A DNA stretch of 64,000 nt from Phorcus lineatus (Eukaryota; Mollusca; Gastropoda; Trochida; Trochidae), in NCBI GenBank assembly GCA_921293015.1, contig OV121081.1, forward strand, positions 53,841,877-53,905,876, read 5' to 3'. The position numbers and the translations under genes were made by a program. Each line of letters opens with the position of its first letter. The stretch's first letter is position 1. The notes beneath the pieces are model-generated. The model did not search any database, was not told the origin of the DNA, and worked only from the letters and a program-made list of their open reading frames with translations. Below are positions 1 through 12,200 of this stretch, piece by piece.

Positions 1-1863
1 AATTATTATAAGAGTTCGTATTTATATCTAAGAAGAATAATGGGACCGGTAAATCGTGTTGGATTTATGGAAATATTGATTTCATTGAAAGTACAACTAA
101 TCTCCAAAACTAAGTTTAATTCAAGAAAAACGTTCAAAAGTTCGAGGTTAGGGGAATCCGTTCATTAATTACTGACTAAAAATGAATAAAAATACTGTAT
201 CGCATCAAATGCGATGTAACATACATTGTGAATTACTTTGGGTATTTCAATGATTATAGCAAGATAAAGCATCGAGGATAAGTAATGTGTATCATGTACA
301 TGAAGCTCACATTGATCGTCCAGTCTCTTGGCAATGTTTCTTTAGTTTGCAAGGAAATAACGTCATGCAAAAATAATTGTCACTGGCTCGAATCGCAAAC
401 TGATTAAGTTGTACATTATTACAATAGGGAATATTAAGCACGACCATTATATACTGCAATTAATTATTCATGCAACTGGTATATCGGGTACAGCGCTATA
501 AGCACATTCGATAAATAGTGCAATTTGATTATTCTGATGATTAAGGTTACACAATGTATCTCGATGCACTCTTTACGATGAATACGCCACCAATGTGTGT
601 CGCCGGTCTATCATAATAGACGAAACTAAGCTTATCACGACACATCTCCACAATAAATGGCTTTGGTAAAATGGCCTTCGAGAGTTATCAAACATCACCG
701 ACATAAAAGCTTGCCATTTACTCTAAAGAAAACACATTATCATTTTTCCTCTGGTATAAATACTGTTCCACTGGAATGGTATGTTAAAGAAGAGTAAATA
801 CTGTATAATTGAGAAGGATAAGCAGCAGTCGGCGGATTGTCTACTCACGACAACGTCATGTTTTATTCACGTCTCAAATCAGCTCAAAGATACAGCCTTA
901 TTTCAACAAGCAGGTGCTTTGACCGTTTTTTTCACAGTAACTTTATATTTTTGGTGATATTAAGCCATTATCTTTATTCTGCTGGGCGTCACTAGGGCGC
1001 TGTCGTATTGTAATGAAAACATCTACAACAGGTTATATCACTTCAACAGTGATTTGTCCTTAGTTAACCTTAAGAGCAAATAATTTTGTTAAATCTACTT
1101 GAGGAAATACATGTAGTTTCACTGCAAGATGTCGATGTAATTCATCTGTTTTCAGACGATGAAAGTATTACGATATTTCTTTCATGGAAGCACATATCAA
1201 TCTGACATTACGGAAAGAAACATTAACATTTAAGTCTACGTGATTAATCTTTAACGATTTTTAAAGACATCTCAAAAAAAATTGAAACAAGACAGAAATA
1301 AGAATAAAAACAATGTCCCGTTATACCACGGCTCTCAGAATGGTCTCCAGATTAAAAAAGGTCTGGTGGACAGACCGGTATCTCTTACATGTATCTTGCC
1401 CAGCAGGCTGCAATGCTACCACGCGTTGGAGGGCTTCCAAACATAATGAGTTGTAGTACACAAGAAGCGCTGTCAAATATAAGTCGCACGGTGCTTTCTA
1501 ACTATATCTTTGGGTACAGGTGGACTAAGTTACCTCAATGTAAACGTTGTGTTCTTCGATATGTTAGGTGTGTTTTAGTGTGTTTCTACTGACATTACCT
1601 AACATTAATACCTAAATTTAAAAAGTTCTTGTAGTAAAGTTTATTCTTAAAGAGTACTTGCATTTGAAATGCTTGATAGTTAATAATACATTTTTATAAG
1701 TCTAGACTGAAGAAGTTCAGATTGAAGATGGATATCAAATGAAAGAAACATAAGGTGCATCTGAAAAGCAAGGCCAAAAACGCTATAAGATAAGATGATT
1801 GTAGGGAATGATCTAGGAATTTGTTACTGTTTAAGTATTTAGGAATTAGCTCAATTCGCCTAC
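1..1863. other. Intron 6 (partial) of the transmembrane collagen gene
   Basis: This is AT-rich sequence downstream of exon 6 on the minus strand. I found no further Gly-X-Y exon on the minus strand, no tandem array and no recognisable mobile element. The open frame at 1389-1592 (plus) has no recognisable content. Confidence 0.5.
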
Positions 1864-1944
1864 CAAGAGGTCCCTTTTTCCCTGGAAATCCAAGTAATCC
1901 TCTTGCACCCTTCATTCCCTTGATTCCTTTAGGACCAGGTACAC
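1864..1944 (-). CDS. Exon 6 of the transmembrane collagen: basic Gly-X-Y exon; gene continues past the left edge
   Basis: This 81-nt exon (phase 1 to phase 1) follows a long pyrimidine tract ending TTTTTTTCAG and ends at a GTAGGC donor, a weaker site than the others. It encodes nine triplets without a break, lysine-rich (GPKGIKGMKGARG..GKKGPLG). Basic collagen stretches of this kind can bind heparan sulfate, but that is inference. No stop, olfactomedin domain or polyadenylation signal for this gene was found between here and position 1, so the 3' part must lie further left. Confidence 0.85.
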
Positions 1945-4900
1945 CTGAAAAAAACCAAATATTTCCTTGAAAGAAAACTCTAATATTTGGAAACATATTT
2001 TGATTACTATCAGAAAAAAGTAATTTTTCGAAATGTCAAAATTCCAAGAATTATAAGACATCGAATATCAAAAAAGAAATTTAAAGGGTCACTGGTTATG
2101 CCACAATAAATGCGTTGGGAAATGTGAATGAGCCACGGAATATCTTTTCGCGATAAGAATACTTTGAAACCCAGAGTTTTCTAATAAAGGATTGAATTGT
2201 GCATGGAAACTAGAATCATTTTAGGATGAAACGGTTTTCCGGATAAAACCATATGCGAGTTATAAATAATGATTGATTTTGGAAAACAAAGAAAACGAGT
2301 AACATCCTGTCTCTGACAGATAGTCAGGAAAACATGCAAATGTGACAAGCAAAAGGCGAAGGTTTTTTTAACGTTACAGTGTCAACTTCGTAAAAACCTT
2401 TGAAAATGCGAAGTCATATTTACAGCTATGCCCCTCTGCATAATATACATGAAACCTAAAATATATTCTAAGGGCATGTGAATACTGTTTGATAACAGTC
2501 CCCTAATCTTTGTTTTAGCTATGTCAATCCAAGAGAAGATCAATTGAAATATGTCTCTGACAAAGGTTTAAAAAGAACATCATGACATTACATTTTTTAA
2601 TTGTGGAACAGTGCCAAAATTTCTGTGGTCAAAAACAATTAGCGTTAAACGTATATCTTTTTGCCTGAAAGTACGATGCATTTAAAGACAATTAGAATAG
2701 CATGGAAAACATCCCTCTGGTCGTCAACTATTTTTAATGTACGGTATTGTGTTGCTGAATATCAAACCAGCCAACATGTATTTAGTACCTTCTGGAAGAG
2801 TTTAAGGAGCAATGAAATCTTTAATATTGATCTTTCTGTGGATTTCGTTAATGAGTGAACCAGACACTTATGCTTGATGCACACCTCTCTTAAGATGTGC
2901 AAGTCTGCAAGCTAACTGAATACACAAGGTTCACCTGCTCTGATGCCGCACCAGAATAAAAATCCACCTGGGGAGAAAAGACGAATTTACATAGCGCTTT
3001 CTGCATTATTGTGTGCTCAAGCTGAACATTTGCGCCCAGTAGCAGAAAACTGTTGTAAAGGCTGAAGACAAGGCCTGATATTGACATCCCTGAAGACGTC
3101 AAACAGTTTTTGCATTTCCCTTCTAACTGACTTCCGGTATCTCGAAGGACGCGTTTCTTCTGCGTTCCAGTAATCACGTATTCAACATTAATGTTCTCTA
3201 TCGTCGATAAATACTCGATCACAGGAGCATGACTTTATAAAGTACGATAAATGTATTTTGGTCTGGCTTTAAGTAGCGTTGGAAAAATATGATCCACTAG
3301 CGCGGAAAATGATATTACATTATGTTATGGCAGGCCTGCTGTGATGCAATACATGCCCGCATGGATGAATTGGTGCTAGAAATCTGTACCGTGATTTGGC
3401 TCATGGGAAATATTCAAAGTTTAACGTTACGAATATGAATACAAAAGTCATAAATAATGTTTTAAACCAGACGCATTTTAGAATTGTTTATCGACCAAAC
3501 ATATTGTTTTTAGTCAAGGAAATATAACTGTGAGGACGGATGAAAAGAAACACTGAAGATAATCAATACTTGAATCTAACGACAACACAGATCGAGTCAA
3601 CTTCATGATTATATGTACATCAGAAACGTACCATTAAATTTTCATTCCAATCCGTTTTGACATTTCAGAATAAAAAGAACAGATACTCGAAACATATGTA
3701 CAGATTGAAAAAAATGATTTAAAAGATTTTAAAAGAACATTAATAAACTATATAAAGAAATGTCATTATTCTAAATGAGCAGTTTTGGAAATACTATAAC
3801 CATAAATGAAATTTTTTAAATACCAAGTGTTTAATCTACGAGATAAAGCATGATGACATGTAACAAGTATGTAGAACTAAATAGTCACCTAACATCATGT
3901 ACACCATTTTATGAGGACAGGCAAGGATAACAAACATGCAAATGTAACGTTAAGGAATGTTTTAAAGACTTATTTATCAAAAGTTGCACCCCACAAGCTC
4001 GTTCAACAACTTATCTTATTCAACTCAATTATTCCGATAAAAGAAAGTATAAGTTTTCATTGTAGGACGAGTATTCCCAATTCGCTTAATAATATCACCA
4101 TGTGTTACATTATTAGCAAATCTAGTGTTGATATATCTTATATCATCGAATAAGTATACAATGAACTATGTACATTAAATCAGCCTGCTGTTACGTCAAA
4201 CATTGTTTATCGTAATTGGTCTACGGCAAGACCACCTTGCTATCAGAATAAGACAAATGCAGATATCAAATGAATTTGAAAAAATAAGATTATGACCCGT
4301 GTTTTAATATAAGAAGGCTTACAAGTAAACAATATTTGAAGTTTTGATAGTCCTTCCTTAAGCGAAATGAATTTTAAGGTAATATGTTGTGTAAAAAGTT
4401 ATATCATGCACAACAAAATCAATGAATTAGACAATGTTGTACCCTTGGAACTCAACTCAACTCAGGAAAAAATCCACCTTCTCTAAAAAGGCAACAGAGA
4501 ACATCTGTCACTTCAGATGAACATCAATGTGACACTGATTTTTAATGATTTTATTTCAGAGGCGGGAATATTTGAAACTGTTAACCTTGTTGAGATTATG
4601 TGCATCACTAATGTATACCCAAGGGCTTATCCAACTTTTATAGAGCTTGATAAAAGTAGCTACCCCTTTTCGGGAGGAACGGACGAACGGTTTCACGACA
4701 TGGTCGCGACTGCGGGGGGATGAAAACGAGTCGGCACAAAATGTCTTTGCTTGGACTCGTGAGAGGATTCTAATTAAAATGAGGTTAAAATTATGGAATA
4801 CTAAGATCATTAGCTTGTCAGACTTTTTGGATGCAGCGTTACGCGTTGTTGTAAAGCAAGATGTACTGTTGCGTGATCTATTTAATCTACGGCAACACAG

Positions 4901-5784
4901 GCTCACGATAGATGATTCCTTACATGAAGTTTCATGTTACATTTCTGACAGTGATAGATCAATAGAAATTCAATAGTTATTCTTTTTTTAAATACAAATT
5001 GAATTTTACAAGAATTTAATGCGTCGAAAAACACGCATTGTTCTTGAATGTTAAACATTATTTTGAAATATCAAATAATCAGCATTCTTTGCTTCAAAAT
5101 TGAAATGATAAATCAGACAATTTCGGCATTATATGTATTTCAGGGAGATTAGAGTATGTAAATTTAAAAAACAAACTGTCTGGTTGACATGAATTTTATT
5201 CTCAATAAATGGATATCTGAAAACAGATATGCTGTTTTCTCGGGTTATAAAAACACATTCTACAACCTAAGAAAACAGAATGATAAAGTTTACTTTGGAT
5301 TGATGCGTAGCAAATACATTTGGTGTCTAGTTACTGCTGCTAATTGAAACCGTTCGAGTGACATCAGCTCAGAGTGACATGACATTCCATGACATAACTT
5401 ACTTCTACGGGCAGATCGCTATTACTATTCTATGTGTATACATCTAATGTTCGTCTAATTTAATTTTTTTTTATTACATGAAAAAGTTACCAAACCCTAG
5501 CCTCTTAGAATTAAAAAATCACATTTAGTTTTGTTTTTAATTTTCCCCCCACCAATTCCACATAAATAAGGAATCCAAGAATACTTATCTACTTAATGAG
5601 AAGATCTATTATTATATAAATGCGGAAGTTACATGTATGTAGACAAGCGTCTGGGTAAAACACGTAGCTAAACCATTATGAGCCCTCAAAGAGACTCAAC
5701 GTTTTCGTTAGTTTAATGATTTGCAAAAGTAGATTATAAAATCTAGAAGAAATCCTTAAACATAAAAAATAGGACATCAATTAC
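1945..5784. other. Intron 5 of the transmembrane collagen gene
   Basis: This is 3.8 kb of AT-rich intron. Open frames at 2890-3222 (minus), 3911-4153 (plus), 4556-4906 (minus) and 4647-4976 (plus) are unrecognised; the last two overlap antisense. I saw no collagen exon, SINE or long repeat. Confidence 0.5.
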
Positions 5785-5901
5785 CTGGGACTCCATCGAT
5801 ACCAGGCAGACCATTTAACCCGGGGGGTCCAGGAGGTCCTGGTGGGCCCGGCTCACACTTTGGGCCCATGGGTCCCCTTGGGCCAACATCGCCCCTGTCA
5901 C
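5785..5901 (-). CDS. Exon 5 of the transmembrane collagen: 13 triplets with one Gly-to-Cys break
   Basis: This 117-nt exon, phase 1 to phase 1, lies between a CCCCAG acceptor and a GTAATT donor. It encodes triplets [39 protein letters not shown], then the split glycine. The sixth triplet starts with Cys (codon TGT, residue 224) where the register demands Gly, one base from GGT. RGD is not present; the sequence is GDRGDV. Locally GC-rich sequence and strong proline content fit a helical core. The Cys could be a natural imperfection used for cross-linking, a variant of the sequenced individual, or an assembly error. Confidence 0.9.
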
Positions 5902-6179
5902 CTGGGGTTGCATAAGAGTAATGTATTACTGATTATTGATAGCTTATTAATGTGGATTATATTTGCATGCAGACTCTGACACAGATAAAACGACTGAACT
6001 CACCCGATAGTATGCACCTTGACAAAAGTTAAGCGACGCATAATTTCCATTTATTTCTTAGTTTTAAAATTTTTCTCATAAAGGTGTGATTTTTGCATTA
6101 GCGGTATTTCATACATTTCTTATCATCAGATAGAGATGTTCAAACGTTGAATGCGTGCATTTGTAGAATATTCTTCACT

Positions 6180-6965
6180 GACACCGTGATAAAACTTTAA
6201 AATCGAAATCTTTTCAATCAGTGATGTCGATTGTTATGAGACATAGCAAGACGTGGTCTGTCTGCTGCCGTAAAATGGCAGATAAATGTTTTTTAGGGAA
6301 AGCGGGAAAGTCTTTGAGAGCTATTGGTAGAAGGATTGTTTCGTGTCCATTCGGTAATAAGCCGTTTAGTAGCCAAATTAATGATGTAAACGACCGCCCT
6401 ATTTCTGGTAGACCACGATAAACTACTGTGAGAAGATAGGCGGCTTTTAAGAATCGAAAGACGAAACACTTTTGCAAGTTCCACGTAATTGAGATTGGTT
6501 CTTATATCAGAGGCTGTCTTCAGAGACTGTTAGACGGCGTCTCACAGCATCAGCTTTTATTGCAAGAAGACCAAAAAAACGCTCTCAAGTAAATCGTCGC
6601 CCTTTGCGACGGATCCAACTGGAATTTGGTAAACTGGCGAAGGATCAATTAGTTTGATGAATGCAGGGTTCTTTTGCAGACTGTAGACGGTACAAGTCGT
6701 GGCGTGAGACAACAAAACAGGAGATATGCCAGCTAATAACATCAAACCAACTGTAGCTGGTGGAGGAGGATCAGTAATAACCTGGGGTTGTGTGTCCTAA
6801 GAATGCACACTGCATTTAGTAACAATAAGTAAAATAAGGATCCTTAATCCATGAATACAGAATCTCATTCAGCTGGCAGCAGAATTTCAAGAAGACTGGA
6901 ACAGGTTGCCTCAGAGACGCATTCAAAGAATTGTGCAGAATATGAGACCAGATAGGAGTCCAAGT
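6180..6965 (+). pseudogene. Tc1/mariner-type transposase relic
   Basis: Read on the plus strand through several frames, this stretch follows the order of a Tc1-like transposase. A helix-turn-helix-like stretch ending in RPISGRPR (6390-6418) comes first. A TAA follows, then TTVREDRRLLR and an ARRPKK motif near 6560. Next come an LEF-like piece (6610-6630), a VLFA/DGTSRGVRQQNRRY-like stretch (6660-6730) and GGGGSVITWGCVS (6755-6797). The tail near 6900-6960 resembles the usual C-terminal region. The catalytic block normally found after WGC appears deleted, and stops and frameshifts are frequent, so this is a dead copy. It lies in intron 4, antisense to the host gene. I could not define terminal inverted repeats. 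Confidence 0.7.
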
Positions 6966-7124
6966 CTTCAATGTCCGGGTATCCTAAATACTTTTTCAGG
7001 TTTTCTTTGTTTGGAAAATGAACCTTTCTAACGCCCAAAAAGGCCAATTTTTTCTTTACTTTCCCGAACATTGTGATAGTTCACAGTGTTCATTTTTATG
7101 TTTAAATATCCCATTCACACAGTG

Positions 7125-7156
7125 TTATTTTCAACAGTGTTCACACTTGAAAATAA
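7125..7156. repeat. Short perfect palindrome in AT-rich DNA
   Basis: Arms TTATTTTCAA and TTGAAAATAA (10 bp each) flank a 12-bp loop, amid repeated CACAGTGTT motifs. It lies just downstream of the Tc1 relic and could be a remnant of a transposon end; this is a guess. Confidence 0.4.
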
Positions 7157-7925
7157 AAAAATTCGTTTTTCAGAAGTTGCTTATTGTCATTTGCTATGAA
7201 ACATACGGTTCTTTATTGTTAATAACGTTACTGAAAACATGAGAAAACCTCAATTATCGTTGCACAGAAAAGTAAAGAATGTTGCCTAACTTATGTCCGA
7301 GTGTATATATTGACTGGCTATAGATTGCAAATATGAAATTTTACAATGTTAACGGATATCACTGATTGTTCCGTTGTCATTTTCACAGTTGCTGTCTAGA
7401 TGTGACTAGGTGGCCAGTTTTTAATCAATTACTCAACTTAAGATCATCGAATTGATTAAAAAAAAACTTGGTGTTAAAAGCAATACAATAAATGAATAAA
7501 TTTTCAAGGATTGGAGCCATATGTAGGACTTATTCTGGTATAAAGTTATGAATCCGATATATTGTCTCACTTAAGACTTTTAACTTCGAATCGCCAGTTA
7601 ATAATGATTACATGTTGGCACGATACATTTGGAAAAAGTGAAGAACATTATTTTTTCTTATCCTTCCACTCATATATCTATCTGAAAAGGGTTTTGGCCT
7701 TTTATTTGAATGACAAAGCACTAGTGAGTACCTATTGTTTGATCCAGGCGTTATGTAAACATGCAGAGTACTAAATTACTAACCGTTCACTATTTTTTTA
7801 ATCTTAATTATATTTCTTAATAACGATCGAAAGTCAGTGTAAAAACAGTTTTGAGTTTTGATTAGTATCAGCAATAGTCATAACACTATAATCGTCTCTT
7901 AACCAATGAACTCCAATAGGGCTAA

Positions 7926-8798
7926 ATCAGAGTATATATATATACACATCAGTATCTGGACTTTGGTTCATGCCACCCCCATCATACCAAACGCAACATT
8001 CCCTATTGTTTAGCAAGAAGAGTTTGTACAATTGTTTCTGATGGTGATGTTAAAAGCAATCGCCTTGATGAACTGAAAAGCTTTTTACTTAAACAAAACT
8101 ATCCAGAAATGTTGATAAGTGATAGTATATCAAAAGCTTTAAATACGGACCAGCAACACATGAGATCTAAAGTGGAAAAGAATATCGATACTCAAAATAA
8201 TCTTAATCTTGTATCCACTTTTAACCCTAATCATGATAATGCTATGTCTATCGTGAAACGTTATCTTCCTATTTTAAGTCCTAGTCAAAAAATGAAAAAG
8301 ATTGTCGATAAATGCAATTTCATAAACAGCCGTAAGCAACCCAAAAACTTACGCAAAATTTTGACTACTTCTAGATTTGACTCAGTTGAGGTTATCCCGA
8401 AAGTATCAAAGTGTGGAGATTCACGTTGCTTCACGTGTGAAAGTATTATTGAAGGATGTTCCATAAATAGTTCACCAAAGGATACATTTGTTGTTAAACA
8501 AAACATGAATTGTGACACCAAAAATGTTATTTATGTAATCATATGTGCTGGATGTAATGAGAAATATATCGGGGAAACAGAGCAAAAATTAAAGAGGAGA
8601 ATGAACCTTCATCGATCCCACATTAACCAGCCCCGAAATCGAACTATCCCTCTCAGTGAACATTTAGAAAAATGTGGTAATGGCAAGTTCAAGGTTTTCC
8701 CGATATATAAACTCAATTATAACAATGATAATGATTTACTTTTGAAAGAATCATATTTCATTCGTAAATATGCGCCAAAATTAAATGGCAAAACATAA
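7926..8798 (+). CDS. Penelope-like retroelement, C-terminal polyprotein fragment with GIY-YIG endonuclease
   Basis: The frame is open from 7926 to the stop at 8796-8798. The first ATG is at 8109, but upstream codons from 7959 already read as element protein (DFGSCHPHHTKRNIPYCLAR, then RVCTIVSD), a conserved stretch between the reverse transcriptase and the endonuclease of Penelope-like elements. Then come a Cys-rich linker (KCGDSRCFTC) and the GIY-YIG nuclease (VIYVIICAGCNEKYIGETE, then KLKRRMNLHRSHI), with a late conserved Glu in KESYFIRKYAP. Family members also carry a reverse transcriptase before this part; it is missing, so the copy is 5'-truncated and not autonomous. The ~290 remaining codons have no stop or frameshift, which suggests a fairly recent insertion. 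It lies in intron 4, antisense to the collagen gene. Confidence 0.9.
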   Translation: MRVYIYTHQYLDFGSCHPHHTKRNIPYCLARRVCTIVSDGDVKSNRLDELKSFLLKQNYPEMLISDSISKALNTDQQHMRSKVEKNIDTQNNLNLVSTFNPNHDNAMSIVKRYLPILSPSQKMKKIVDKCNFINSRKQPKNLRKILTTSRFDSVEVIPKVSKCGDSRCFTCESIIEGCSINSSPKDTFVVKQNMNCDTKNVIYVIICAGCNEKYIGETEQKLKRRMNLHRSHINQPRNRTIPLSEHLEKCGNGKFKVFPIYKLNYNNDNDLLLKESYFIRKYAPKLNGKT

Positions 8799-8945
8799 TG
8801 TTGCTTACAATACAATTTATTGTTGTCAAGTTCATTATGACGTCATTAGTTCCTGTGTGACGTCATAGTATTATGTATTTAGTGTCAGTTACTGCATTAA
8901 ACGGCCTGATGATCTTAATATATATATATATAAATATATATATAT
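7931..8945 (+). mobile_element. 5'-truncated Penelope-like element inserted in TA repeats
   Basis: The element runs from a TATATA tract (7933-7943) to a longer TA tract (8918-8945). Its 3' part after the stop codon carries two TGACGTCA motifs (near 8838 and 8861) and then CCTGATGATC (8905-8914). The same order of TGTGACGTCATAG and TGATGATC occurs in the inverted repeat at 39.2-39.7 kb, so I regard both as tails of one family. The TA tracts may be target DNA or the element's own end; exact boundaries are uncertain. Confidence 0.7.
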
Positions 8946-9103
8946 GGCTGCCACATTGCCGCCACGTTTGTTACAATTTGAAGAAATAAAAAGTGACAGT
9001 TCTACAATATGTACCAGTATGACTCGATATTAAAAAAATGCTGACCTGAATTTATTTAGATTGGTAACAAATACTAATGGAAGTTTTTAGTGGAATTATT
9101 AAC

Positions 9104-9217
9104 CTTTAGGTCCTACAGGTCCTCTGAAGCTGTTGGTGTTGTGCAGATTTTCTGCAGGAAGTCCCGAGTAGAGAGACAGAGCGGCAACACCAGACTCGCC
9201 CTTCTGACCAGGTAGAC
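9104..9217 (-). CDS. Exon 4 of the transmembrane collagen: short collagen runs around a 20-residue interruption
   Basis: This 114-nt exon, phase 1 to phase 1, runs from a CTTGCAG acceptor to a GTTAAT donor. It starts GLPGQKGESGVA and ends GPVGPKG. Between them about 20 residues (183-202 of the protein; ALSLYSGLPAENLHNTNSFR) break the Gly-X-Y register. Such non-collagenous interruptions give flexibility or recognition sites in membrane and basement-membrane collagens. Gliomedin's collagen region is also split in two. No N-glycosylation sequon is present in the interruption. Confidence 0.88.
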
Positions 9218-12200
9218 CTGCAAGAGTATTTGTCAAATTTGAATAGTTTGATGCTGTGAAAATGAAAATATGATATAACGATAATGATATATGATGAAAG
9301 TTATAACACAATACAGTTCGTACTTTAGCCCCATTTTAATCAATTTTATGTACAAACCGGACTTTTTCTTTAAACGACAACTAATGGAAGGATATTGATA
9401 GTGAATTTTTTGTCGTACCGTTTGTTTAGTCATTCTTTTACAAGATAAAGAATATTTTTTACTTGGAAGTCCAATTTAGCAATATTAAATAGTACTATTC
9501 GTTTCACTGTGACAGTAAAATATGCATTGTAATGTACCTATATTTTATGCTTCATAGTATATTCTTAACGTATTACACATAATTGAACTTTGCAGACACG
9601 AAATAAATATTTGTTGTAAATGATGGAAAATAGACTGTTACATGATATTCCTGCTGGAAATTTGTTGTTAGTATGTGTTGGTTCTTTGATGTACCGGTAC
9701 ATATACAAAACAAATTAATCAGTTAGACAGCAATAATCCGGTTCTAAAATTTGATGATGCATTAAATATAATTTTATTATTCGTTTACGTGACTATTTGT
9801 TTATTTAGTTCACGAGTAATTTAATGCACGTTGTAATTTTGTGATGAGAAATAAAATTTATAGTTCAGAGAAAACATAAAACACGATCTCACGATTTGCA
9901 TATTACTTAAACAAAACACCAGACACATTTGAGAAAACAATGATGTTTATGATTTCGATTAACCGCTTTCATTCAAGAACGCAAAACAATAAAGGATTTG
10001 TAAATGTCACTTGGACTTACTTTATTACTGCAAGACAAATGTATATATCTTAATGTCCCACATTGTGATAATCCAAACTAGCTGTTAAACATATATTATT
10101 TATCCTATCATGGCCACCTATGTCGTGATGGACAGATAGCATCTCGGCACAATTTACATATATCTCATAACGACAATCATGCTATATTCATTAGTTCATT
10201 TATATGTGAACTAAAGAGATAATAAAGTAAATTTAGATACCCGCCACATTAATTTGAAGGAGGTTTCGTTCACTTAATGAACAGGCCATCTCATTCGGGG
10301 AAATAACCACGGCACGCTACAACCGGATATAGCATTTAAAGCACAGAATAGAGAAAACATATTTCACCCAGACTGTAAGAACAACTGTACAAGTAATCTT
10401 GGCAAATTCAATATTATCGATTGACATCAGGAAATTAGACTGCAGAGGTAATGTGGTTTCAATTAGAATAATACGTTCCCAGTTCAAAGAGGGTCAGTGT
10501 TGTGTTACAGCTTCTGGGTTCGGAGTCGAGGGACTGTAGTTACAGAAGGTCAACGAGGAGCAGTTTGCAGACATTTACAACTCTTTCCTGTCACTGTAGA
10601 CATCTACGATGACATTTCTATGAAGGCAGTCAGAACAATCCGTTCTTTCATTTAATTGGCATCAATTGGTGAACTTTATTTCAGTTGTCATTGTGCCAAG
10701 TTGCTCATGATCAACGCTTTCTACCAGAAGCACGTATCTGGGCTTTTTTATGAATTCAAGGTAAATAATGAAAATACAACTGAACATTCGTCAAGATTCC
10801 CATTGAATTAAATAGATAAGAGGGAAAATGTATTAGTATTACCTTGTAGTCGACCAGCATATGTACATGTATGGGCATATTGTGCTTTACTGCCTAATAA
10901 GGATAACACTCTTCCTGACGCTTTCTTCATGTGGTGTTGAATACCGTTGCATATCCAGGAATCGTGAAGGAAGGGGTGGGGGAGGTTCGCCTATTGCAGA
11001 GGTATTTCATCTAGTTAATGGTTTATTTTTATTTACTGAGTTGAAATTTCGACTTCTTTCAGCTTATACTTTCCTGCTACTGCTCACTACTTTACTAACA
11101 CAACTTAAAGTCCCCCTCCACTTCCTTAAACAACAAATGACATATACATGTATAATGTAACATGACTGACGATTTTGTATCACGGCAACAAGGTATGGAG
11201 TGTTTTCATATTGTGTGCTGAGTGCTGAATTATATCGACAAAAATTAAGGAAATTGCTGACAGCACCAATATGGCCTCAATGAAATCACTGCCACGACTT
11301 AAATCATTTGTAAAAAATCTGAGAACAGTTATGTTCTAATTTCTTCCCAAAACTATTTTACAATGTTTTGGACGAAAAAACCCAGCTGACCCTCAATTCA
11401 ATTATATCAACAAGCCTGGTACAAGCCTTCATATTGATTAATCAAAAGAAACTATTTTTCTAAATTTGTTATCAGATATATAATATAAGATAAATGTAAG
11501 ATAAAGTACGGGCTGTAATTGTATTACAGTGACACAAGCTTCACTCGGTCCGTGTATATATAACATGCATTAAGAAATTAAATTACATACTGAAACATTA
11601 CCATCGGAAACAACTCGGTTGTTTATGAAGTAATAAACATTGATTTCAGATGCCGTGATTAGTTTTGAATTCAGAATTACGATTGAAAAACACGATATTA
11701 GCGGGCTTACGGTAGAACTTCAATACGCACAATAGACAATTCACGTTTATATAAACCAAGTCAACAAAGAGAAGCCTAATAAACTCTAATCAGAATTAAG
11801 CCTTCGGGTAGTTTGATATTATTTCGTTTATTTTCATCTAATGTCATACAATACCCAACATGAAAAATGTGAATTATCATTGCAATATTTTGCCGCGGGT
11901 AAATTGATTTAATTTTGAAAGCAATTGAATAAAAAAAACATTTAAAAAATAAAATCAACCGAGTTTGAAACGACCGGATATTTTGTCATAGCTGTAATTT
12001 GTTTTATATCTCGATCAATATGATTTCCATACAATTTTTGTATTGCATTTTAAACTTTACATTCAAACTGTTTGGCATAAACTTTTTAAAAATCAAAACC
12101 ATTTTCAAATTGTTTGAAATAGGGTAAAAGTCAGGCGGTTTTCTGCTACACGCTGTACACAGTGAAATCTGTCGGAAGATTATATTAATCAAATAGTCTA

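Larger units (their letters stand above)
5902..9103. other. Intron 4 of the transmembrane collagen gene
   Basis: This 3.2-kb intron holds the Tc1 relic and the Penelope-like element, both in plus orientation. The remaining pieces (5902-6180, 7160-7920 and 8946-9103) are AT-rich, and I see nothing in them. Confidence 0.6.

Noticed and set aside
4556-4976. Overlapping antisense open frames of 116 and 109 codons
   Set aside because: Neither resembles a known protein and each mirrors the other; probably chance in a slightly GC-richer patch.
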